64,000 nt of DNA from Karalla daura (taxonomy: Eukaryota > Chordata > Actinopteri > Chaetodontiformes > Leiognathidae), in the NCBI GenBank assembly GCA_029224185.1, contig CM055199.1:16159267-16223266 (forward strand), read 5' to 3'. Below, one piece after another: positions 1 through 15,102 of this stretch. Position numbers and translations under genes: made by a program. A model generated the notes under the pieces. It saw only the letters and a list, made by a program, of their open reading frames with translations. It was not told the DNA's origin and ran no database searches. The first letter of the stretch is position 1, and each line of letters opens with the position of its first letter.

Positions 1-33
1 TAATTTCATTGATTGAACTTGGTAGACTTGCAC

Positions 34-2289
34 CTGTTGTACTCCAGCTGCTCCAGGGAGAAGATGTGCTTGTTGAAGTACTCCTGGAGTTTCTCGTTGG
101 CGTAATTGATGTTAAACTGCTCGAACCGGTTCACCTGGAAGCAAAGATCAACTGATGATCATCTGATGAACAGATCTGAATGTGATCTGTGTAAACCAAG
201 CATCCTACTGCCCAAAGCCCAACCTCCAGAAAGGTTGCTCTAACCTCAAAGTTCTCAAAGCCAAAGATGTCGAGGATGCCGATGGACTTGAAGTTTTCCT
301 TCCCTTTGATCTTCTGGTTGATCTTGAGGATGATCCAGGAGAAACACTGGGAATATAACGCCATGGCCACAGAGTCCCGGGAATCTACAGCCTGTGAGGA
401 TGAGCAGAGAGTGTGAAGGTGCTGGGGATCGATCAAGCAGGGGAGAACAAATGTGTGTGTGTATATGTGTGTGTGCTGACCTGCTCTATTGTGAGCGGGG
501 AGCAGATTTCTTCTCCTCGGAGGATTATGGAGCGCTGAGTCAGGACCTCAGACAGCTGGAAGGCGTCCAGGCCCAGCAGCTCGCTGGCATTGGTGACCAC
601 TGAGAGACGGATAAAGATGTTACTGCACCTCTGCGACACAGCTGGGCGAGTTTTATTCTCCCTAACTAACAGGGTGAACTCACCCTGCTTGGTGGTGATC
701 TGGGCTCCTCCGGCCGTCATGAACTCGATGTTTCCCAGCTGCAAGACTCCGGACAGCAGCTTAAACATGTCTCTGATTTCCTCCTCTGTGAACTGCAGCA
801 CCTTCAGCGCCTCCTACGCAGAGACGAGCGCAGAACAAGGGATTAGGTGCTGCACCAGAGGTGCATGGGAGAGGTTCAGCCAGTAGGAAAGATGTAAGTG
901 AGGGCAAAGACGAAAGGAATATTACATGGTTGCTCAGTAATTAGCATCAGAAAGAAGTTTAATGAACAATATTTTGAACTGCAAGTGTGCCAAGATTTCA
1001 CACCAGGATGCTAATTTTAACCTAAAGGTGGTTCCTTTAAATTCGTAAATCCTCTGTTATGAAAATCTATATGTTGGCTACAAATATCCAAATGTGGTTA
1101 TTTAGTTATAGATTGCTTTTTAGCATTTAATGCAATGTTCTCTCATAGTTAATTTTGACTGCATAGTTATTACCTTATGCATTACACAAAGAGATACAAA
1201 GATATCACAAAGATACGTATGAGTACAAGTCATATCACGGATCATTTTGGACGTAGGGAAAAGCAAAGAGTCGGTGACACCGACCATCACACTGTTGTAT
1301 AGTTCTTTGTCATTCAGGCTCTTGTCCTTCAGACATCCTGACTGGCTGAGGTAGTGGAAAGATTCAGCAGGGTCTTCCAGGAAGTAGAGGCCTGGTAAAG
1401 GAAAAAATATGAACGCCAAAGTGAGATTATAGGAGACGTACATAAACAGATAACAGAATGTTTTATATCAGTGTTTTTTCACGCCTTTCCTCACTTTTAT
1501 GCTCCTTGTTGGCTCCCGCCAGCAGGGCGTAGAAGATGTGGTAGTTTCGCTCTCCGGGGTTTTGTCGTACCACTCGGTTCTGCAGAAAAATCAATGAGGC
1601 AAACCCGCAATTAGCATTTCACTGTGATTGACAAGGCAGACACACCACTCCTGACTGCTTTTAACTTGACGTGACCAGGCTGCACGTGTGCACTTGGGTT
1701 ACCTTCTCCAGCAGATCTGACAGGGTAGAGAGTCAAGGAAACAAAAAAAAACTGAGCTTCCTTGCAAAAACACATTTTTTATTCAACAAAAGCACACTGG
1801 ATTCAGAGCACTTTGTTACGAGTACACGTTAAAGGATACAGTCGATGACGCAGCCTCCCTGGATGTTCCCTCCTTCAGAGAAGTGAAGTTGGATGAATTT
1901 CCCAAAACGGCTGGAGTTGTTGTTGTAAACAGTCTTAGCGTTGCCAAAAGCTTCCATGATGGGACTGCAAACAAAAACGTCACAAGAGTCAAAAGTAAAA
2001 ACCTGCTATCCAGGGAAAACTGACAAAGCATGACCTCTTTACATTATGAAATAAGCTAGCCACTTCAGATACACTTGTCATCTAGAATTATGAAGAAGAA
2101 AATCTTGAATCTAGATGGGGATTTCTATGTCTCCAGGACTCTCCGGTACCTGCTCTGGACTATGGCCTGCTCCACCCGTGTGCTTTTCTCTGATGGAGGC
2201 GTCCCGGCTGAGTTCTGGCTCATCATCGACAGGAACTGCAGCAACAGCTTAGTGCTCTCTGTCTTCCCTGCACCCGATTCACCGCTGGA

Positions 2290-2342
<53 letters not shown>

Positions 2343-5300
2343 AACACAATTCAATTTAATTACGTGCACCGTGAACTTCTGTGACATTCTCTTGTCTCAC
2401 ACCAGTCCATTCGTCTGATTGATAGTAAGGTTTGATAGCTGCAGAGAGATCGCATTAGCTCCCAGTCTCTCTCGATCGAGACACAGAGTGAGACAAAGCC
2501 TGAGTGTAATTAAACCGCATGGTGAGACGTCGACCCCTCCGCTTGAACAAGCCAGTTATTGCTCTTAGAGCAATAAGAAGAGCTGTCACTGCCTGTTTCC
2601 TGCCCTTGTATTGTACATATCCTGGCTGCAGCTTGAGATTCACAGATAGAACAGTGGGTTCAGCTTTACTGACAGACAGATATAGCCTGAGTCTGACTTT
2701 AACTTGGTTATAACTGCGAAATCCGGTCACAAGCCTAGTTCTCAAAGTTTTAGGCCACAACTGACCTAACAGAAATAACTTTTTCAACCCTTTTTCCACC
2801 AGTTCCAGTGCTGGTTCCTGGCAGGTGCTAGTGCTAGTTTGGTGCCAGTTCAACATACAAACCAGTTGAGAACCAGTTGCTTTTCCAACACTTGACAGCC
2901 ACGTTATTGCAATGACCATCCACATCACTGGGTAGCACTGTCCCAATTCTGCAGACACATACTACTACCTACTGGCCCGGCAAAGACGTGGTGCTACTCT
3001 GGAACTACTTTTGGGGGGGGCCAGAGCCAATTCTTAGGCAATGGAATCAAAACAAGTGGCTCCAAACTAAGCACTAGCCCGGAACAAGCTTCTGGAACTG
3101 CATCAGTGGAAAAAGGAGAACTTAATGGGGAATTGAGCTCCTTTGGAGGACTGAGTTCCAGTCTTAGGTGTGACAGGATGAGACACTATTCATTAAACTG
3201 AAGGAGGAACACATCGTCTAATCTTAATGTCACCAAGAGAGAAAATGAGCGAAACAGATGTATCAAGAGAGATGAAGAGATACAGGTGTTACTCAGGGAT
3301 CATTTTGAATAAAAAATGTCTAGGATGGGATAGTATGACAACATGATTGAATCATACATTTAGGGAAGAGAGACTGGGTGGAGACTCACCTAATGAGGAC
3401 ACACTGACTGTCGTGGCGTTTCCAGATGCAGCGGTAGCATTCGTTGGCCACGGCGAAGATGTGTGGAGGTAGCTCTCCTAAATGGTGCTTGGAGTACAGA
3501 TCGACCCGCTCTGTGTCGTACAGGCCTGGGACCTGCTTGTAGGGGTTGACGGCTGCCAGGATGCTGCCTATGTTGGTCTGAACAGGGTGTGGGAGAGACA
3601 TTTCCGTCAGTGATTGTTTTTCCATTTCTCCCACCTGCACCCAAACACTGGAGAGCGGCGCAATATATGTCAAGTTTTAAAGCGGCCTTGTGTTGATATT
3701 AATCTGGATTGAAGGATAAGGGAACACAGCGGGGTGGATATCTGACAGAGGAGTGACAGATTTTTATTAGAAAGCCGAGGTCAAATCAGTGAGATGATGA
3801 CGGAGGAGGGGGGCTGAGTTTCTGCTTCACCCCTTCACACAGTGGCAGCCACCTTGTTTTCCCCAGGTCAGCAGGTCTCTTATCGTGTCATATTACCCTG
3901 TCTGTGCATCCTGTGTACAACACGCTGATAAATCAGTGCCGAGAGGGACACATAAACGCATGGGCACGCAGTGGCTCAGTGAACTGACCCACACAGGGGT
4001 AAATTCTCATGATCAGATTATGGGAAATCCTTGTATGGACAATATTTCATCATCTAGATTAGGTCACACCCCGGAGGGCTGTTATTGGTCCATTGTCTGA
4101 TAATCCCTCAGGTTTTTTTAGGCTTGCCAAATGTCTGACTTTCAACCCGCCATAATCATAATAATGATGGCAGTTTTGTTTTGGCCTAAATCTTCCGGGT
4201 TATTCCTCATGCCTCCTGTTAGGCAGTTTGGCTTGCACTGTGGACCTGCCAAAGCCGTCATTGCTCTGTTGTTTTTTGCAAAGTAGCTGCTCTCCAAGTG
4301 TTGAACAGTTGCCACCCATGAGCAGACAGGATTATAAAATTTGAGGATTACAACTTCCAAGAAGAGGAGATTCATTTGTTTGTTATTTTAACCGTTTCAT
4401 TTGATTTGCAGCAGCTTTATCACTTCATAAGCCTCCGGCCTGCGCTCCTCCCAGTCCACTTAGCGTGGAGGAGTCTGAGAAGATGATTTACGTCTCCCAC
4501 CAAAAGCCTCGTGTGTGCAAATACTACTGAAGAGGCAGCATGGGGGGCACATTGAGATTTAATGTACACACATGCACACAGGCACACAGATGCAGAGGCG
4601 TGGTTGGATGTGTACTCACATAGATATTATCCTTCTGGTAGCGCTGGTATAAATTGTGCATGATGGCCGCCTCGTGCATGTCGTCCAGTGCTGACATGTC
4701 CTCCACGCCGTCGATGCTGGACTGGTGCATGGGGGACACCCGCTCCCTGGTGACCTCCGCCTGCGGCAGGTACAACACCTGGAAGAAGGCAACAAGTAAC
4801 GCTTCAGGTATGGTAACCTTCAAAGGAGATCTATAACGGTTAAATTGAGTTTTATCCTATTTCTCTGGGGGTACCGAGTAAGCCTTGGAGCGTTGATTTC
4901 ATCCGACATGTCTCTGATGCTATTTTACACTCAGGTCTTTGGTGTGGGAGTATCATCTGATCTGGTGTACTTTCATGTTAATCTGGCAACCACAGTAAAA
5001 AGGTTTGCACTGATTGTGTGTCTTGCTTGCCACTTGCATCAATGTTCACATGACCTTAAACAATGGAGCTCAGCGACTCAGCTATGGAGCATGTGCACAT
5101 CCAGCCTTTTATGTTTCAACCAAAACCAAAGGAGGAATCTGAGGATGAACCAGGAACGTAGCTGCAAAATTCTACGTTAGTACACAAATGAGGACATGTC
5201 GAGTTCTTTGGCCCTGCTGTAAATCTTTTGGCTGGAAAAACCGGGATAAATGTAGTTTTTCAATCAAGGTCCCCTTTAAGTTTGTCTATACATGAATTAT

Positions 5301-7921
5301 GTTGTGCTGAGATGTCACATGTTCAGCATAACCTGAAAACATCAATGTCCTCATCAATCACATTGTAATTTCCTGCATTTCCTGCAGTCTTTTAACAATC
5401 CTGCAGAAACGCCTGAACTGTGAGTAGCTCTGATTGGATCTGACAGCAGTGTAATTCAGAGCAGGTGTCCTCCGATAACAGCCACCTTCCCCAAGAATGA
5501 GAATAAACATTCCTGAAAATGAAATTGCCCCGCGATATCAGCATGACAGTTATAAAATATTGTGACTCTTGAGAGTCGGTGCTTTTGAATCTGTTGAAAC
5601 TGTGTTGCTAAACGGGTGTCAGAGTTCATTTTTCACCTTGGAAACAGCATCGAGATGGAGAACGAATCTCATTAGGTGACACTGGCACTATTTCCAGTGC
5701 AGTTAAAAAAAAAAGGCGAGTTTGTATTAAATAATGAAGGTATGTGCTTCAGATTAAGAAGACAGCCACAGAGCTCATAACCAGACAGAATAAAAGATGC
5801 TTACGTCGGCATAGGTCCTTTCATTTTTAGCCCTAACGGGCGACTTGTGATGCAATGTAATGAAAGTCCACATAATGATAAAATAGAGCAACATCCTCTA
5901 AACAGACCCCTGTAATCTATCACCATGGAAACTGAGTAGTGGGGCGGGGGGGGGCCTGACTGAGGGATGAAGGGAAGAAGAGGAGGAGGAGAAAAAGAAT
6001 GGGGATGATGTCCAGATGCAGAGAGGAAGAGTGAGAGTGACAGATCTGACCTGGCAGGGCCTGACAGGTGAAATCAGCTCTGTCCGTGTCTGTGTCCCAC
6101 ACACACACACACACACACACACTGGACCCAGACAGGAGATAATTGTCGCCCTGTTTCAGCATAAAGGTCGTTCATTCATTCCACCAAAATAAGCCAGTCT
6201 CAGAATAGAAACCATGGCCTTTACATTATCGGGTCACTGATATGTCGGCTTGTTCTCACAGCCAGCCTCGACCCTCTACACGTATGTATGTATGTGTGTG
6301 TTACATGCGTGTGCGTGTGCTGCTAACAGATGTGTGGAGCGTCTGCTGAGAGCGGCAGAGGGGCGCGCCGTGGGCGTTCAGACATCCTGCTCTTAAATAA
6401 ATCTGTTTCACTCCCCCAACATTGGGCTCCTGGGCTGATCTGTGAGCTGTTGTGAGACTGTAGTGAAACCACAGCAGCCAGTAACACGGTGGCTTAGTGG
6501 TTAGCACGATCACCTCCCAGCAACAACAACAACAACTCCTGGTTGGATCGAGGGCCTTTTCTCTCTGGAGTGTGCATGCTTTCCACTTGTACCCGCCTTG
6601 GTTTTTCCTTATGTTCCCTAGTTTTCATGCATGTTTATGTTGACTGGAAACCATAAATTGCCCCCAGGTGTGAGTGTGTGCTCTGTGATGGCCCTGTCAA
6701 GGATGTATTGCCTGTCTTTGCTCTATGTGCATTTGGATATACACCCTGCAGCACTGTTTAGGTGCAAAGCAGGTAAGATAATGGATGGATGCAACACAGT
6801 CTGAAAGTAAAAATTAACCCTCCTCTGCTTTCACTCTTTTTTTAGAAGTATTGACTTCCTGTGGATTCTCTGCTGGAAACTGCTGATGTGGGTCTGACCC
6901 GTGGAGGCACCTAACCTCTTCCCCACGCACTCAGCTGTGATGAAATGACCCAATTACGGCTCATTCTCCATTAGAGAGGATATAACTCACGCAGAGTTCA
7001 CTGGATAACGGCTCAGCAGCCTCGGCCTGACCTCGTCCACTTCACTGTCTCGCCCACTCTCTGTCCTTTCTAAACTGTGGCCTTCAACGTATGCACGGTC
7101 AGAATGGAGTACATGTAGCCCATATACATATATGACAGTGTATAGTGTATAGCTGCAGTGTAAATACATGGTAGTCAGAATACAGTTACACGGTTGTAAT
7201 AAATGATGGGGTTTATCTAGTTGACATGTCACTAGAAAACCCTTTGAATCCATTTGTTTCCAGCAAGTTTTTTATTGAAGTTCAAATAGTGAATTGATTA
7301 TCACAAATAGCAAATCACCTTGTAGTGGTAGTAGTAAGATAATGGATGGATGTGTGGAATAGCAACCATGTGTGTGTCATATTCATACTATCGTTATATT
7401 GTTTGCCAATTTTGGAATAATCCAAAGTATCTAGATTATGTTATAAATAACATTTTAGGTGACTTAATTTGCAATGTGTGGTGGAATATGTTCAGAAGTA
7501 ACTTATGTTATGTTATCGTATCAGTTGCCATTTTTTTAGAAGTTGCAGTTGAAGTTGTGATTGATTTAGGTTTAATTTTGTGTTATTTTCTACTGTTCTG
7601 TCTCAGTCACTGTAATTGAGGAATTACTGACCAAAATTGCAAATCGATTTGCATCTGTAGCTAAAAAAACCCAAAATGATATAATTTCATTAGTGACTTA
7701 TTTTAGATAACTCTGACTCTGAATGTCATTTCATTCTGATTTACTCTAACTAGTGTGATTAACTATTATCATCTGCCAAATTAAAAAAAAGGTTTAATGT
7801 TTCCATTGCTCTCATGAAGCCAAAAATCAGTTAATGTAGCTTAAATTAATGCAGCTTTCCTGCTGTGCTCAGCTTTTAATGCTGAGTCAAGGTCAATGTC
7901 AACTGTTACAGGTCTGTGTGT

Positions 7922-7962
<41 letters not shown>

Positions 7963-8549
7963 AGACATGCTTGTCGGAGTGATGAGATGTATTAACACGC
8001 CTGTTAGACATGGCCTGAACAGCTGTATGCGTGTGGACACCAGACCGAGGTATATTTCTCTTTCTGTGAGAACAGAGAGATGGAAAGTCCCGAAAATTGT
8101 ATCTGAGTCCGATGGTTTTTATGTCTCTCTCTCTCTCTCTTTCTCTCTCTCTCCTCTCTTCCCTTACTTTCTCATCCTATTAAATCTCTCACTCCTCTCC
8201 GCTTTCATATCACCAACACCGCTGCTCTGTCTCTCTCATTTCTCTTTCTCTTTGTACGTCACTCCTCTTTCATCCTCGCCCCTCGTCTCTGTCACTTGCT
8301 TCTCGTTTCTTGTCTCAGTCTCTCTCTCTATCTCTCTCTCTCTCTCGCTCTCTCCTTTGCCTCGGCCCAGTCTTCATTAATGTGCCCCTCCCTCCTCTGC
8401 CTCCTACACACCACATTTCAACATCCTTACTCCGTCCTCCATCTTTCCTCTTCTATTCTTTATTGCTCACTCTTGTAACCTCCATGCATGCATGTGTCTC
8501 CTCAGCTTTACTTCTGCCGCATGTCCTTCAGATGTCTCTCTCTCTCTCT

Positions 8550-8633
<84 letters not shown>

Positions 8634-9707
8634 TCACTTAATGTAAAAATGGCTCAATCTGAGACACCAGCCTGTAATTGAAGGCTTACCAAGAGCCGCT
8701 TCAATCAGTGAGTCAAGCATGCCTTTGCAATCTAGGGTAAATTATAGTGCCAGACAAGATAAAGATTCACCCACACTGACATTACACACACGCACACACA
8801 CACATACATACACAACAGCAAATGTGCTGAAGAAATGACTACAATAACTGTAATGGCGGCCTGAGTGTTGGGTGTCAAATAGTCCTTCTCTATATGTCAG
8901 ACTTATTGTTAAAATACAGTTTATTTTAAATAGGCTGCTTGACTTGACTGTATTAGCTATTTGATCCCTTCAGCCCACATATATAAAAGCTGTTGTTTTT
9001 TTATTGATATTAAATTAACTAAGTGGGCTTTACATGTATTCATTCTTCCACCTTCCATCCTGCTACACACACACATCCTGCTTTTTTTTGGACTGTAGTT
9101 GAAACTCATACAGACCCATACAGAACGGGTAGTCTCCACACAGAAAGGCCTTTGATCCCACCTGGAGTTGAACCCAGGTCAGTTTAACATTTCCTGTCCT
9201 TTTTTTCTTTACTTTTAGTGCCTTTTAAATTGATTTTACAAAAAATTTTGCAAACTATCTCTTCGCTGGATTCAATATCAGAGTCAGAGATGGAGACATT
9301 TAACATCTTTCAAATTGTGCTCATATGACAAGAAAATTGATCTCTGGGGCAAAAGATCTCTATCTCTATTTCTCTGTCTGACAATTAAAACCAAAAAACC
9401 TGGATAAAAGATTATAGCAGGAAAAAAAAACAAAACCCTGAGCTGCCATTTCGGATTTCACAGTTGCATCTAATACCAAAGCTGCTTTCAGATATAAAGA
9501 ACCTAAAGAGCAGATAAAGAGAGATGTTTAGGGTAAACCTCTTGGGAACAACCCAGACGTAGACGATTCAGAGAGAGACAACGCCGTGGAGTGAGAAAGT
9601 GTGTCGAGCGACTGAAATAAAAAGCAGCTGAAGTGGAGAGAGGAAAAAGATTTTTCTTTTTGCAAACGTCTCCAGCTGCTTCTTCCATTGCCCTGTGGTG
9701 GGTTTTG

Positions 9708-9798
<91 letters not shown>

Positions 9799-10994
9799 GA
9801 ACTATGACTACCCAGAGAGTCTAAAATGGGATACCTTGTGTTCAATAATTCATTGCTGGATGCAGGAACAGGAAAAAGTCATGGAATTAGTGAGAGACAA
9901 CAGAGAGAGAGAGTGGGATGAGAAAAAGAGAGAGAGACAGAATGAGAGTAATTTGAAGTAGAGTCTGGTTAACCAACTCTGGTCTGTCATCATCAGTGCA
10001 ATCTCACATGATGTGTCAAAGGAAGAAAACCGGTGGTTTTCTCCACTTTTTTTTATTCCCCTCATTCGCAAAACAAAAACACGATCGACTGAAGGTGTCA
10101 AACACTTCAAAAAGAGCACGAGTATTTATAAACCAATTTCCCCAATGTTGCCCGGTCCGTGTAGTTTTTAAGGAAATATCACTCAAACAGGAGTAAATGC
10201 CACACTTCCGCCACATTTCCCTCAGTCCCAGAGGCTCAGATTACTTCTCAGACCGTTTACTGTAGTATCTGCATGAATCACGCCTGTCAGGCTTACAAGC
10301 CCAAATGTCCACGCTAATACTGGACGCTCAGAGTTACTGCCCCGGCCGAGGGCAACAACGAGGCGTCAGTGTGGGACCATGAGGGAGAGAGACTGTGGAC
10401 AAATACACAGTGGCACAGCAGGAAGTGTGTACGGCAGGAAGACAATACGTGTGGGAGAATAAACCGCAGTGCCTGAGCTCACTGTGAAGTGTCGGGTCAA
10501 AGTAAAGTGTGAGGCTGCTATGACCCCAGAGGACGGGTCTTTGGCGACCTTTTAAAAACGCCACTCCTCTGGCTCTGATAACATCCTTCTATTGGAAGGA
10601 TTATTTTCCATGAAATCTAGCTCGACACGTCATGTTCCCCCTTTTAAAAAAATGTTAAAAAGTTCCAATTTATCGTCTGGCTAATAGAAGCTCCTAACAC
10701 CCCATATGAGGTATGTTAACTATATTTACTCTTTCTGGAGCAAATTCTGTGTCTTCCCTTTCAGCCTCCTCAGTTGCTTCTGTCTCAAAGGGAAAAAATC
10801 CCTGCATTAGTCACCTGCTTCGCATACGTAAAACCGCTTTCCACACGGGCCAGGCCCTCCTATGAAGTCCCCTGATGTCTGAAGCTGCTTTGCATGATTC
10901 AGAGGGAGAGCCAGGAGAGAAAAGCCTCTTCATCTGACTTTACATATTAGCTGCAGTCAGAGCAAGGCGAGGGGGCGAGAGAGATGTGGATGCA

Positions 10995-11074
<80 letters not shown>

Positions 11075-14000
11075 GTGGGCACAGTGACCTATATATACTG
11101 CAAACCTTCATATTCAGTGTAAGATACATTTTCACACATTTTCGTACGCACCTGCAGCTCTCCACACTGACCTCGGATCAGAACTGGCAGACTTCCCCAA
11201 GTCAGATTAGGGATTGGGAAACACCGGGGGGGATTTTCGTATGATCTGACCCGTCAGATTAGAGGCAAAAGGAGCAACTGCAGCCAGCGGCAGGGCGCAG
11301 ATCGCTACATATTAAAACCAAAGCCTGCTACACAGGCTGGGCTTGTTTTTTTTACATTTGATCACACTCAGGTGTGATCAAGAGGTGAAACAGCCCCTTT
11401 CATCTACCAAAATGTTGAGAAATTACTTTGCATCAATCAGGGAACACGAGCATCCACTGAGTGGAAGCTGGAGGATCCATTCAGCACTAGGATGCTTCTT
11501 TCGACAGGATTAAGCAGCCCACTCTTTTTCCATCCCGAGCAACATTTGCACCTCATTTTCCAGAGATAGGGGGACACAGGGGAGGTAAAAGACAGCTACT
11601 GGAACATTGGTTGTGAAACAAATCAGTGTTTTAGCATGCCACTTTTTGGAGTGAAGTTCATCTAGATTCGTTTATTTAATCTGAAATGAAACTGTGAATA
11701 TGGGTCAGGAGATCACAGAGCATCGGCTTGTCTCTGCGCCAAATCAGAGGAGAACGATTCATCTCTGCACTTTTTCATCAGGCACTTTTGTGCGTTTTGA
11801 GTGTTTCTGTGTCTGAGAGCGTGCATGTGCGAGTCAGATGTTCGGTTGTGTGTGCGCGAGCAAGTGAAGGCATCCCTGCAGCATGTTCTGTGCTCGCGTG
11901 AGCTCTCGCTACGGCTTTCACGCTAGCCACTGAAATCCAGGTCACATAACACGCATCGTGCGCAGCTCATCGCTATCATAACCTGTGCATTTACACATGC
12001 TTGTGTCTGTGTGGGGGGGGGGTTGTTTAAGAGCAGTGATACAGGTGAGCGTGCACTATGGTGTGTGTGTGTGTGTGTTTTTACTGTTGCTTAGCCATCT
12101 GTCTGAGTTAACATATTCACCCATGTGCAACACATGCTGTACATCAGGGTATCACAATTACACGATACGTAAGTAGGAGGCCGATGCTAACTCAGCTGCT
12201 GTTTCCATGGCAACAGCATCCGGAAGATCTATGGCCGACACACGATTGGCTGAGGGTATTTGATTACAAATAGGAAGATGCTGAATCTCCTTCCAGGATG
12301 GCATATTCAAGCTGTTTGTTTGTCCAATTGTTTTTGTAAGTGAACTGATCAATTATTTCGAAAGGATGTGTAAAGGATGTGTCTACATAGGTTTTCTCCA
12401 GGTACTGAGCCCAGAAATATGCATTAATGTAAAATGGAGGCTCTACTTTAACCTTAGGAGTGAGGGAGGAGTACAGGGTGAATCCCTTCACCCTGTGTGC
12501 CCTGCAGATAGGCTTAAGTAGACCCTTGCAACACCATTGGCTGGATGCACGTTCACTCATTATATGATCTATTTCTTCTATATTTATCTATTTATGGCTC
12601 TTTGGTGACCCAGTTTTAATGCAGGTCCACTAATCTGATCTAATCTAATCATATGTCCTATGCAGCAAGATGCACAGAATGAAGAGGTAAAATGGTGGAT
12701 GGTGGTAGAGATATTTGTGCACCCGATCAGAGGGTTTTCTTTTCCTTTTCCAGTCAGACTGCTTTCCCAACACTAACACAGCCACAATAGATAATGACCG
12801 TCCTCTGTCATAAAATGTTCAACATGAGCTGGAAAGACCTGTAAAACATTTTGGATCTTCCTTATGATTCTGCTCTTTCCGTGTGGGAGAAGTAGTCCTG
12901 CTGACTATCAGACAGAAAAACTTCATAAAGATCAGAAGGATGAGGCTGCCACTCTGAACATCGCAAACACTAAGCTTAATAATGTGGCACAGGTGAGCAG
13001 CAGGCCAGAAATATTTCTTGTTTCCTGAGCTAAAAGGGCTATGAATGATGTAGATGCATACCCACATATCCCTGCCAGTTGTGACTAGTACTGATTTGAC
13101 AAGAAAGCTTGTAGTTTGGTTTTTTTGTTGTTGTTTTTTTTGCAGCCACAGCATTTGTAACCCAGGATTGGTAACGTGGTGAAGTGGGTCAGAGCCAGTA
13201 GATTACAGAACCAGACTGGCATGGCAGCTGGGGAGACACTACAACCATGGAAAGTGAAAGTAAAACAAACGATCCAAGCTCTCTTAAATCTTGCATGTGC
13301 ATTGGCTTAATCGTTTCAGGCTATTCCAGGGTTTAAGTCCGCGCTGTGGACCGCTGGAGTCACAAATGCATTCATTCCCGAGACCATGGAGAGAAGCATG
13401 GAGCACAACAGGGAGTGGATGGGAAACCTGGGACTGTGTGCGCGTGGGGTCAGATCCTGTCGTAACAGGGTAAAGCCTCCCCGTCCTGCTGATTCCCTAT
13501 CAAATATTCACCACCTCCCGCAGAGCTAACATTTAAACACCCACGGCTTGCAGTGAGGCGGGCAGGGAGCGCCGGATGGGGGGTTGGGCAGGTTGAGGAC
13601 ACTCGTAATCCAGAGCAGAGAAAATGCCTGCTCCCAGAACCAATCCTCTATTTTGGGAAATACCAGTCTGTCCCAGGCCTTGTGTCCTCGAACATCAAAA
13701 GGCGGTGCTTTAAGAGCAGCGTTCGCCGGCTCCATGCCTTGAAGGCGACGAAACGCGGCTTTCCGATGTGTGCATGCGAGACACAGGAGGCAGATGTGGG
13801 CGCTTGTACTGGGTTATAAAGAGAGCGCTCAGAGTCTTGAATTCAGGCTAAAGAACCAAGTCTATTATTAGCTCCATCTGAACGCTGCCAACTGGAGCGC
13901 ATGTGTGTGTCTATGTGTGTGCCAAATACATCAGCCATTAAAAAAAAAAAAAGAAAAAAACCTTAATTCCAGAGAGCAATGTGTGCATGTCCTTGCTCTG

Positions 14001-15071
14001 ATACAGATTAGATGAGCACATGCATACTCATAATGAGATTTAGGCATTCAATTTCATTATTTTGGACAGGAAAGGCAAAAAAGGGGGAGGGGTTGTGGTG
14101 TTAAAACCACCACCACCGCCACCGCCGTCTTTTCCATTTACTGCAGCTACTGTCCGCACATCTGACGTGCGCGTGTGCGCTCCCACAATGCTCCGCCGTC
14201 TATTCTGGCCTCTCCTCTGGAGGCTGAATGTGTGTCAGAGATGAATTTTGCATATGTATGAGGAGGAAGAGGATGGAAGTGGAGGAAGGAGGCGAGGAGG
14301 AAGTGGGCCAAGAAAGTGGAGCATCGTGACCGGGCTTCGCTATTCGATTGATCCCGACGAGGAGAGGATCAACCTGCACAGCTGCTCGGCCTTCACCCTG
14401 AGTCGACACTGAGTCCAGATGCCACGTGCTGCTGAGCGAGCTTTAGCTCAGCAGTAATCTAATGCCGACTCTGTTTACAGCCGCTTTTACATGTAATTAA
14501 ATGTGTTTTCACTCGGCTAAGTGTCTGAAACTTCCTCCCGTTTAAACGGTTTGCTTCATTAAAGGTCCTGTCTCCTTTTTCTCCAGACTGAACCTCTGCG
14601 GGTTCGGTTACCATGGTGACCTGAAGCCTGATCGGCAACAACACCCGGTTCAGCGGAAGCTGAGGACGCCTCTGAGGACTGCCCACTAAACGCAGATGGA
14701 GCAGCATCATCCTACAGAGGGCAATAAATAAACATGAGCAGGACTTTGGCTGCAGCTCGTTTCCTACCATCTTTCCTCGGCAAACTTTACGGCGTATTTG
14801 TAAGACTTCCCCCTTTCATAGGTCTGGTGCGAGGAAAGCACTTTGCAAATCAAATGGGATAATCCTTATGAAATCACATACCAACAAACATCCAGCAGAA
14901 ACTGTTAAAACTGTCAATATAATAAAAAAAAACATGTTGTTGGAGCTTCCAGCCAGTCTAGGAGCCTTTGTTTTCAATACGGTCGGCAGATACTGTATTT
15001 CAGTGCGGGTCTAAAAATCCAAAATACAGAAAATCTCACATTTCTCAAGGAGAGAGAAAGTGACTCTGTGT

Positions 15072-15102
<31 letters not shown>

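Noticed and set aside
2455..2958. 167-codon open frame on the minus strand
   Set aside because: It overlaps the MITE-like sequence and an inverted repeat inside a myo10 intron, shows no recognisable domain and has no splice or start context.
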